A DNA stretch of 64,000 nt from the NCBI GenBank assembly GCA_015709575.1, contig CP054190.1:3408616-3472615 (forward strand). Direction: 5' to 3'. The notes under the pieces were generated by a model that was given only the letters and a program-made list of their open reading frames with translations, was not told the DNA's origin and ran no database searches. The DNA is from Planctomycetia bacterium. GTDB lineage: Bacteria > Planctomycetota > Phycisphaerae > UBA1845 > Fen-1342. Shown in pieces: positions 56,232 to 64,000 of this stretch. Made by a program: the position numbers and the translations under genes. Within the stretch, counting starts at the first letter, position 1. Each line of letters opens with the position of its first letter.

Positions 56232-57233
56232 ATGCCTGATGAATCGCCCATCCCGCTCAGCGAGCTGCACCGGCGAACTCCGCCGGCCGGCGGTTCCGTC
56301 GTGACCATCGGCAATTTTGACGGCGTGCACCGCGGCCACGCCGAAATCATGCATGCGCTGCGACGCGAGGCCGACACGCGCGGCGCCCGCGCCGCCGTCA
56401 TCACGTTCGACCCGCACCCGATTGCGATCATCGCCCCCGACCGCGCCCCGCCGCGACTCACCACCTGGCGCGAGCGCGCAGCGCTGCTCCGCGACGCCGG
56501 CGCCGCGGACGTATGGACGCTGGCCAGCGAAGCGCCGCTCTTCCGACTCACGGCTGCGGAGTTCATTCACACGCTGGTCCGCGCCCTCGCGCCCCGCGCG
56601 TTCGTCGAGGGAGAATCCTTCCGCTTCGGAGCCGGGCGCGGCGGATCCATCGAGACGCTGGCCGCCCTCGGTCGCGAGCTGGGCTTCGAGGTCTGCGCGG
56701 CGCCGCTGGTCTCCGGTGCGGTGGACGGCGTCGCGGTGAGCAGCACGGCGGTCCGCGCGTACCTGGCCGAGGGCGACGTCGCTCAGGCGGCTTCGCTGCT
56801 CGGTCGCGCCCACCGGATCACCGGAGTCGTGGTGCGCGGCGACGCGCGCGGGCGCACCATCGGTTTTCCAACCGCGAATGTCGCGCAGATCGAGCAGGTC
56901 ATCCCCGGATTCGGCGTGTATGCGGCGGTGGCGCAGACCCGCGCCGCTCTGCACGCCTGCGCCGTCAACGTCGGCCCGCAACCGACCTTCGGGCAGACCA
57001 CTCCGCGGGTCGAGGCGCATCTGCTGGATTTCAACGGCGAACTGGTCGACGAACGCATCGGGCTGCACTTCGTGCAGCGACTTCGCGCACCACGCCGATT
57101 CGCCGGCGTAGCCGAGCTCGTGGCGCAGATCGAGCACGACGTGCGGGCGGTGCGCGAGCTGCTGCCGATGGAGGCCGGCGGAGCGCCGCGGGTTCCGGCG
57201 GACGGCGCACCGATCCGTGCGATACCGCTGTAG
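56232..57233 (+). CDS. ribF: Bifunctional riboflavin kinase / FAD synthetase RibF
   Basis: 333 residues. Nucleotidyltransferase part: VVTIGNFDGVHRGHAEIM, ITFDPHPIAI and VAVSSTAVRAYLAEGDVAQAASLLGR. Kinase part from ~200: GRTIGFPTANVAQIEQVIPGFGVYA, NVGPQPTFGQT, VEAHLLDFNGELV and RLRAPRRF with a terminal helix. The flavokinase PTAN loop and the GxxG-H-G of the adenylyltransferase are both complete. It makes FMN and FAD from riboflavin. A GC-rich hairpin 133 nt past the stop probably ends the operon. Confidence 0.95.
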   Translation: MPDESPIPLSELHRRTPPAGGSVVTIGNFDGVHRGHAEIMHALRREADTRGARAAVITFDPHPIAIIAPDRAPPRLTTWRERAALLRDAGAADVWTLASEAPLFRLTAAEFIHTLVRALAPRAFVEGESFRFGAGRGGSIETLAALGRELGFEVCAAPLVSGAVDGVAVSSTAVRAYLAEGDVAQAASLLGRAHRITGVVVRGDARGRTIGFPTANVAQIEQVIPGFGVYAAVAQTRAALHACAVNVGPQPTFGQTTPRVEAHLLDFNGELVDERIGLHFVQRLRAPRRFAGVAELVAQIEHDVRAVRELLPMEAGGAPRVPADGAPIRAIPL

Positions 57234-57365
57234 AGCGCATCCCGGATCGGCGCATCACATCCGACCGGCGGCCACGGCCTGTGGCGCACTTCGAAGCGAG
57301 GTTCACACACGCGCTGACTGCAAGCGGACCCTCGGCCGTCCGCCGAGGCGCCCCGGAACGCGAGA

Positions 57366-57390
57366 GAGCCGGGCGACAGCCGCCCGGCTC
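57366..57390. terminator. Hairpin between converging ribF and PEP-CTERM genes
   Basis: Perfect 10-bp stem GAGCCGGGCG/CGCCCGGCTC with a 5-nt loop. There is no T-run on either side, so termination would be weak or Rho-assisted. The position between converging genes suggests bidirectional use. Confidence 0.45.
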
Positions 57391-57457
57391 CCTGGATTGA
57401 ACTTGCTCACACCCTCGCTACCGCGGCCGCAAGGCCGATCGGTTGCTTCGGTGCGTC

Positions 57458-58243
57458 TTAGCGGCGACGCAGCGCCAGCGCCGCCAGGCCGAGCAGCGCC
57501 AGGCTGGCCGGCTCGGGCGTCACGGTCGCGTCGGCCGTCGGCGACTGCGAGCCGAACGAGTTGCCGCGCAGTCCGGCGTTCTCATCGCCCACGCCGAGAT
57601 AGATGTCTTCAGCGCCCGTCGCTCCGGCGCGCGAGATGCCGCCGGTGCCGACCCGCAGGAAGACGTTGGCGACCGGGCCGGTGGCCTGCACCTGCACCCA
57701 GCCGAGCAGAACGCTCTTCGGCAGCGCGCGACGCTGGGCAGCCGTACCGGCGTTGACCGGTCCGATTTCGGACTGGTTGTCGAAGGTGGCGGCGTTCACG
57801 CCGTTGTTGATTCCCTCGCCCGAGGTGACGGCGGCGAGGTTGATGCCGGTGAGATCGGACGTGCCGACGCCGGCGCCCTGGTTCACGCCCTGCCAGCGCG
57901 CGTAGAGCACGTCGCCGAAGTCAGGATCCACGACCGTGTAGTTGTACATCAGGCGGCTCTGCACAATGCCACCATCCACGTGAACGTCAAACGACACGCC
58001 GTTCCACTTCTGCGAAGACGGCGGGCCGATCATCTGCGCCCACAGGTACAGGATCGTGCCGTTGCCGACGGTGGGATTGCTCGGTCCGCCGTTCGCCGCC
58101 GGCATGTCGCCGGCCGCAACACCCACGTCGTTGACGGCGCTGTTTGAGAACGCCCCGCCGGTCGAGAAAAAGAGGCGCAACGCCGCGTTGGCCGGAGCAA
58201 CGAGTAGCGCGAGTCCGGCAGCCAGTGCTACGAAACGCTTCAT
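57458..58243 (-). CDS. PEP-CTERM sorted exported protein
   Basis: 261 residues; AGGAG lies 9 nt before the ATG. Signal peptide ~1-20 (FVALAAGLALLVAPANA). The beta-rich body (LRLFFSTGGAFSNSAVNDVG, ILYLWAQMIGPP, FDVHVDGG) has no recognised enzyme motif. The C-terminus is TPEPASLALLGLAALALRRR: a PEP motif, one hydrophobic span and an Arg cluster. This is the sorting signal recognised by exosortase/EpsH systems, which move such proteins to the outer surface. No exosortase gene is in this window. It is monocistronic. Confidence 0.88.
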   Translation of the reverse strand: MKRFVALAAGLALLVAPANAALRLFFSTGGAFSNSAVNDVGVAAGDMPAANGGPSNPTVGNGTILYLWAQMIGPPSSQKWNGVSFDVHVDGGIVQSRLMYNYTVVDPDFGDVLYARWQGVNQGAGVGTSDLTGINLAAVTSGEGINNGVNAATFDNQSEIGPVNAGTAAQRRALPKSVLLGWVQVQATGPVANVFLRVGTGGISRAGATGAEDIYLGVGDENAGLRGNSFGSQSPTADATVTPEPASLALLGLAALALRRR

Positions 58244-58671
58244 CTGTGCGATCTCCTCAGAATCGCGCGCCGGGAGTGATACGCTCCTCGCGCGCCATGC
58301 CGCTGATAGGGGTGCCGCTCACCCGCACTTCAACTGCCAGTTTGTAGGTCGCGCGGAATTGCAAAGACAATGCGGAGGAAATACGCGGCGCGGTGCGGAG
58401 GCGGACTGCCGAAAAACACAAACGCCCACCGGCTGCGGTGCATTTGCTAACGGACGCAGCAGCGGCGGACGGAACTAACCGACCACGAAAATTGCGGAGC
58501 ACGATCCTCGGCGCGCGCGAATCCGCGCGGCCGCAGCACACCGATTCGCACCGGTCCGACGACGACGCCCGTACTCGGACGCCATGTCCAGACGCGCGAC
58601 AGAAAGGTGCCTGCCGCCCGAGGGGGGCGGCGCAGAGATTGGTTTCACGTGAAACGAGTTGAGCAGCGGGG
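58244..58671. other. Gene-free stretch carrying a parS-like site
   Basis: About 430 bp between the PEP-CTERM start and the helical-repeat gene stop. Apart from the 14-bp palindrome at 58642-58655 and leader DNA of the PEP-CTERM gene, I see no gene or strong structure. Confidence 0.5.
58642..58655. promoter_or_regulatory. parS: parS-like ParB/Spo0J binding site
   Basis: GTTTCACGTGAAAC is a perfect palindrome and matches the core of the bacterial chromosomal parS consensus (TGTTTCACGTGAAACA, 14 of 16 positions here). ParB loads at such sites to drive chromosome segregation, and parS sites cluster around the replication origin. It lies in intergenic DNA, 17 nt past a stop codon. No parA, parB or dnaA gene is in the window. 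Confidence 0.75.
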
Positions 58672-59667
58672 TCAATCTCGCGACCGGCCGGCCGCGTTTG
58701 TCTGGAGCGCGGCCGCTGCGGATTCCCGGACCAGCGCATTTGCGTCCGCGGCCAGCGCCCCCGGCAGGTCTGCCTGCACGAACGCGCGATGCGCGCGCAT
58801 CAGCTCCGACGCATACAGCCGCACCCACCATTCCCCGTGGGCCGCCATGCGCCGCAGCTCGACCATTGCGGCGTCCTCGACCTCATCGGGTCGCAGGAAC
58901 CCGTGCTGCTGCTTCCACAGCGTGCCTGAAAGAACGTGCTCGGCCCACAGCAGCTCGCGGATGGCCGCCGGCTCGCGCCACTGGTGCGCCCGCATCATCA
59001 GCAGCATCGCCGCTCCGGCATCCACCTCGTAGAGATGGCGCACCAGCCCATCCGGAACCGCCCCGCCGGAGCGCACCCGCTCCGCGATCGGCTCCAGGTA
59101 CGCCGCGAAATCCGCCCGCCGCGAAGCACTGCGCCTCTCCACGCCGCTCAGCACCCCCCGCGCCGCCGAGACGATGGCGGCGTCGGGCGAATCGAGCAGC
59201 GGGATCAAGGCCCGCACCCGGGCTTCCTCCGTCACGTCGAGACGGCGAAAAATCACCGCCGGCGTCATGGCCGCGCGCGTGCCCTTCGCACCGGCCGCGA
59301 AGACCACCAGTTGGCGGATCATGTCGTCGGATGGCGGCGTGTGCGCGGATTCGATGCGTTCCAGCGCCAATCGCCGCGAATCGTCGTCGGGCGCATCCGC
59401 GACGGCCGCGATCAGCGATTGCGTCGCCGCGTCCGCGCGGATCGACGGAGCGGCGGCCGGCGACTTCGGATCAGATTGACCGGGCGCGGGCTTCGCGGGC
59501 TGCACGCCGGCAGGATCAACCGTCTGCGCGAGCGCCGCGGCACCAGCCAAAATCGCCAACGCGACCAGCGCGCCGCGGCCGGCCCACGTCAAACCGGCAC
59601 GGCTCGTGCGTGCTGGCGGACGTCGGTCGCGACGCCACTCATCCCCGATTGTGCCCAACTGGATCAT
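58672..59667 (-). CDS. Exported or membrane-anchored helical-repeat protein
   Basis: 331 residues. The ATG overlaps the stop of the dockerin gene (ATGA). A 28-residue Arg-rich lead precedes a hydrophobic segment (~30-48, GALVALAILAGAAALAQ), either a signal peptide or an anchor. A Pro/Ala linker follows and then HEAT-like helical pairs (VRALIPLLDSPDAAIVSAARGVL, WWVRLYASELMRAHRAFVQ, ANALVRESAAAAL). Such repeats bind proteins; the partner is unknown, but coupling points to the dockerin protein encoded upstream. Confidence 0.65.
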   Translation of the reverse strand: MIQLGTIGDEWRRDRRPPARTSRAGLTWAGRGALVALAILAGAAALAQTVDPAGVQPAKPAPGQSDPKSPAAAPSIRADAATQSLIAAVADAPDDDSRRLALERIESAHTPPSDDMIRQLVVFAAGAKGTRAAMTPAVIFRRLDVTEEARVRALIPLLDSPDAAIVSAARGVLSGVERRSASRRADFAAYLEPIAERVRSGGAVPDGLVRHLYEVDAGAAMLLMMRAHQWREPAAIRELLWAEHVLSGTLWKQQHGFLRPDEVEDAAMVELRRMAAHGEWWVRLYASELMRAHRAFVQADLPGALAADANALVRESAAAALQTNAAGRSRD

Positions 59668-61085
59668 GGCAACGGCACTCCCGCCGCAAGCGTTGAGAGC
59701 AGCAGGTTCAACACCTGCGGAAAGTCATCTACTTCGAAATGCGTACACCCCGCCCCCCAGGGCGTCGTCTCCACGTCCAGCCCGGTCGGCGGCGGCACCG
59801 AGTTCGGCACCGGTCCGCCGTCCAGCCCCAGGTCCTGGAAGAACGACCCGCGCTGGTAGTGATTCAGGTGAAATCCGGTCGAGGGCGGACGGCGCAGCTC
59901 CTGGGCGGTGTCAAAGTCCGAGTCGTTCGACACGCTGTCCACGTACGACGTCCACGCGATCTCGAACACACCCAGCCCGGCACGCTGACTGTCGAGCCGA
60001 TCCGCGAGGTCATAGGTCGAGCCGCCGCCGTGACTGTAGCCGTAAATCGCAACCGTCGTCACGCCGCGATCGCGAACGGCCGTCGCCGCCTCGTTAAACG
60101 TAGCGCCGGACCCGTCGGGGCCGACGTTGTCCTCGTCGTACATGTGCACGTCGTAGCCGGCGCGATAGAGATCCACCGCGGAGACAAACGTGCCGGAGTT
60201 CGGATCGGGCGGATCCGACGGCACCTGGTTCTCGCCGCCCAGCGCGATCACGATCGAGCGGAACGTGCGAAACAGCAGCGTATCCTTCGGCGTCCGCACC
60301 GCCGGCGATTCGACGTGAAGTTCACCGTCGCCATGCGCCGCCGCGGCCCACTCCACCCACAGCGTCAGCGACGATTGCGCCGGACCGATCGGCAGCACGC
60401 CGGTCTTGTCTCCGATAAAGGCGATCTCCGTACCCGCCTGGCGCGTGCGCGTCGTCCAGACGCGCAGCGCGGGATGGCCGCGGCGCAGCGCCAACGCCGC
60501 ACCCGGCGGCGCCACGTCAAGCTGCACCTCGATCAGGTCGTCCTCGCCGAATGCATCCACGTCGCCGGGGGCGTTTCGCCGGATGCCCGGCCCGCGCATC
60601 GGATCGGCCTCATCCGCCTCGCTGACCGCCGCCCGCTGGAACGGCGCGTAGCCGCCGCGATGCTGCGGACGGAAGGCGGTCAGGTTCGCCGACGCCGGTG
60701 CTGCGCCGGTGCAACCCGGGGCCGCCTCATCCGATCCCGTGCCGAACAGCCGCTGGAACACCGCAACATCCGCCATGCCGACCGAGCCGCTGCCGTCGAG
60801 GTCGGCACACTGACACGACGACGGCGGATCTACCGGCTGGCCGAGGCAATCGAGAAACGGCGCGATGTCCGGCGCCGAAACGAACGCGTCGCCGCTGAAA
60901 TCGCCGCAGGCGGTGGTGCACGGCTGGGCGGCTGCGCGGATCGGAAGCATCGCCAAACCGCAGCCGATCGCGGCGCCGGTCATGACTCGGACGGCGGCCC
61001 GCGCCGCGGCGCTCCATCCCCCTCCACGCGCGCCGCGATGCCCCACCGGCGAACCGCGACCGTCGAGCCACGATGAGAACGTCAT
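59664..61085 (-). CDS. Secreted dockerin protein with alpha/beta-hydrolase-like domain
   Basis: 473 residues; AGAGGAA lies just before the ATG. Signal core ~35-52 (GAAIGCGLAMLPIRAAAQ). Dockerin-like loops come first: GDFSGDAFVSAPDIAPFLDC and DLDGSGSVGMADVAVFQRLF, an N-terminal position that is less common than C-terminal. The C-terminal half has TVAIYGYSHGGGSTYDLADRL, a GxSxGG nucleophile elbow (here G-Y-S-H-G-G-G), with an Asp and His further on (DVETTPWGAGCTHFEVDDF). I infer a lipase/esterase-like fold, possibly acting on surface polymers. It forms an operon with the helical-repeat gene. Confidence 0.7.
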   Translation of the reverse strand: MTFSSWLDGRGSPVGHRGARGGGWSAAARAAVRVMTGAAIGCGLAMLPIRAAAQPCTTACGDFSGDAFVSAPDIAPFLDCLGQPVDPPSSCQCADLDGSGSVGMADVAVFQRLFGTGSDEAAPGCTGAAPASANLTAFRPQHRGGYAPFQRAAVSEADEADPMRGPGIRRNAPGDVDAFGEDDLIEVQLDVAPPGAALALRRGHPALRVWTTRTRQAGTEIAFIGDKTGVLPIGPAQSSLTLWVEWAAAAHGDGELHVESPAVRTPKDTLLFRTFRSIVIALGGENQVPSDPPDPNSGTFVSAVDLYRAGYDVHMYDEDNVGPDGSGATFNEAATAVRDRGVTTVAIYGYSHGGGSTYDLADRLDSQRAGLGVFEIAWTSYVDSVSNDSDFDTAQELRRPPSTGFHLNHYQRGSFFQDLGLDGGPVPNSVPPPTGLDVETTPWGAGCTHFEVDDFPQVLNLLLSTLAAGVPLP

Positions 61086-61252
61086 TTCCTCTCCAAGTCA
61101 GACCAGCGGCGACGGATGGCCGAGAACCTCCGGTCCCCGCCCGCGCCAGCCGCCATTCTATTGCCTCGGCCGCGTGAAACGAATACGAATGCAACCGTTG
61201 TCGCCCGGTACCGGCCGGGCGGAGCTGTTCCCGCGTCCACCCGGAGCAGGCC

Positions 61253-61663
61253 ATGTCCGCAAGCGTGTCGATCTTCACCCGCATCATCCGGGGAGAAATC
61301 CCCTGCCATCGCGTCCATGAAGACGCGCTCACCTTCGCGTTCCTGGACATCGCGCCGCTGGCCCCCGGGCACACGCTCGTCATTCCGCGGCGCGAGGTGG
61401 CGCTGCTGCACGAGCTGACCGCCGACGAGGCCGCGGCCCTGGCGCGCACCGCGGCGCTGCTGGCGCCGCGGATTCTCGCGGCGGTCGGCGCAACCGCCTA
61501 CAACCTCTTGCAGAACAACGGTTCGGCCGCCGGGCAGGTCGTGCCGCACGTGCACGTGCACATCATCCCGCGCCGCGAGGGTGACGGACTCGGGTATCGC
61601 TGGAACGCACGCAGCGCAGCGCCCGAGGAGCTGGCGGCGCTGGCGACGAAAATCCGCGCCTGA
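61253..61663 (+). CDS. HIT-family nucleotide hydrolase (histidine triad)
   Basis: 136 residues; GGAGCAGG precedes the ATG. SIFTRIIRGEIPCHRVHEDAL, AFLDIAPLAPGHTLVIPRRE, YNLLQNNGSAAGQVVPHVHVHIIPR: the HxHxH triad is complete. Members hydrolyse AMP-linked substrates such as AMP-lysine or dinucleoside polyphosphates. There is no zinc-binding CxxC at the N-terminus. It lies alone between two other units. Confidence 0.93.
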   Translation: MSASVSIFTRIIRGEIPCHRVHEDALTFAFLDIAPLAPGHTLVIPRREVALLHELTADEAAALARTAALLAPRILAAVGATAYNLLQNNGSAAGQVVPHVHVHIIPRREGDGLGYRWNARSAAPEELAALATKIRA

Positions 61664-61836
61664 CCCGTCGAATCGCGGCCGCCAGGCGCCGATCGTGCTG
61701 CCGCAGACATCCCGGCGGCAGCGCGGCGCGAACCGCGATGTGACACACCGCTCCCGGCGGACAATTGTCCGATTGACACGATCGTCAATGCCTCGCATCA
61801 TTCCGCGTCCCTCTGGTCCTTTCAGCAGGTGCCCCA

Positions 61837-62493
61837 GTGCCGCTCTTCGTCGGGTTCGTTCAACCGGAGATTTCCGCCGCCGCGCCGCGTGCCGCACGCG
61901 CGGGGTGTGCGGATCGAAGCGGCGACGCCGCGCCCCGCGGCTGCGCCCTGCGCGTGGTCGTGCGGACCGCCGACGGCGCGGCCCTGATCCGCGAGATTGA
62001 GGATGAGTCGCAGGCTGCCGTTGAAGCCGGCGGACTGCTGGCCGAGCTTGACGCGGACCCGTGCACGGTTGACGTGCGCCTCGAGCGCGCGTTGCGCGAC
62101 CGCGGGCCGCGGTTCGATCCTTCCCGCATGATCGCGGGCGAGCGCGGCGGCTGGACGGACGTGTGGTGGGAGCGCGTCGAGGCGTGGTCATTCGAACCGT
62201 CGCCGGACGCCGCCGCGCATGCCGTGCCTCACCGCGAGCCGCCCGACGAGATCACGCCGCGCCCCTCCGCAACCCCAGCCCGCTCGCCGTCGCTTTCCCT
62301 CGATCCGGCACTGCCGACTGAGCGCATGCTCCCCCCGAGAAACGACCCGCCGCCGGTTCCGAGCGCGGGGGTTCGACCAACGGGCAAGCCACCGGCGCCG
62401 CCCGCATTCCGCGGTTATGGCTGGCAGGCCGCCGTCGGCGTCGCCGCGCTGCTGGGGACGTGGTTCGTCGCCTGGGCGCTGCTGGTGCGCTGA
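61837..62493 (+). CDS. Tail-anchored hypothetical protein
   Basis: 218 residues from a GTG at 61837 (AGGTG upstream). A soluble part (~30-115) includes LRVVVRTADGAALIREIEDE and GGWTDVWWERVEAW. A Pro-rich linker follows, and then one C-terminal membrane span (WQAAVGVAALLGTWFVAWALLV) that leaves only one residue beyond it. The family is unrecognised. The topology puts the domain in the cytoplasm if it is a true tail-anchored protein. Confidence 0.6.
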   Translation: MPLFVGFVQPEISAAAPRAARAGCADRSGDAAPRGCALRVVVRTADGAALIREIEDESQAAVEAGGLLAELDADPCTVDVRLERALRDRGPRFDPSRMIAGERGGWTDVWWERVEAWSFEPSPDAAAHAVPHREPPDEITPRPSATPARSPSLSLDPALPTERMLPPRNDPPPVPSAGVRPTGKPPAPPAFRGYGWQAAVGVAALLGTWFVAWALLVR

Positions 62494-62574
62494 CGCTTCC
62501 GTTCTCCAGGGCACTTCGTCGGCTGGAACCCCGCTGCGCCATCTGGTCCTCCGCGGGTACGATGACGGGTAGTG

Positions 62575-64000
<1,426 letters not shown>

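Overview
The window looks like a chromosomal segment of a flagellated, high-GC planctomycete, probably close to the Phycisphaerae. This is inferred from gene content; no rRNA marker is present. Pointers are dockerin-type proteins with NNFDIDPF-like calcium loops, a PEP-CTERM protein, a sigma factor next to a Ser/Thr kinase, a type II pseudopilin-like protein with an FTLIELL leader, an enlarged ResB/CcsA pair and much dispersed genetic debris. Most genes are ordinary housekeeping genes in short, often ATGA-overlapping operons on both strands.

Layout. 1-4.3 kb: two secreted proteins on the minus strand, one cut by the window edge and one PKD/LVIVD beta-propeller, each with a good sigma70-type promoter. 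4.9-8.5 kb: fliD-fliS, with an unusually long FliD. 8.6-11.6 kb: an accessory island with a Vsr endonuclease without its methylase, an HNH endonuclease, gene fragments, and a REP-associated tyrosine transposase (RAYT) between two inverted copies of a compound hairpin repeat. 11.8-13.3 kb: lpd. 13.4-15.5 kb: repeat-rich DNA and an IS4-like transposase broken by about seven frameshifts. 15.7-25.5 kb: pilT-type ATPase, a GspE-like protein that has lost its P-loop lysine, a CvpA-like membrane protein, a glycosyltransferase-TPR fusion, queD, aroK and a prepilin peptidase with a large insert. 25.8-31.2 kb: FAH-family hydrolase, proS, flhF and an M20 deacetylase.

31.4-34.8 kb: sigma factor, membrane Ser/Thr kinase and pseudopilin. 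34.8-38.1 kb: two overlapping dockerin-protein genes. The first is preceded by an 8-bp repeat tract lying between promoter/RBS/ATG and the rest of its signal peptide; in this sequence the upstream ATG is out of frame, as expected of a phase-variable gene in the OFF state. 38.3-39.9 kb: rimO. 40.1-46.1 kb: resB-ccsA and a secreted partner. 46.2-48.8 kb: ECF sigma factor, membrane anti-sigma-like protein and a secreted tandem-STN protein, which together resemble a surface-signalling system without its outer-membrane receptor. 48.8-57.2 kb: DUF2617-like, DUF971-like, accA, purL with fused PurS-like domains, a small membrane protein, lysA and ribF.

57.4-64 kb: a PEP-CTERM protein, a perfect 14-bp parS core, a dockerin esterase-like protein coupled to a helical-repeat protein, a HIT hydrolase, a C-terminally anchored hypothetical protein and a DUF255 thioredoxin-fold protein that starts as a lipoprotein and runs off the edge.

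The strongest candidates for something undescribed are the octanucleotide switch at 38.0 kb, the sigma/anti-sigma/STN trio at 46-49 kb, the RAYT with its compound repeats at 9.7-10.4 kb and the lysine-less GspE-like protein at 17-18.7 kb. No tRNA, rRNA or CRISPR array was seen.
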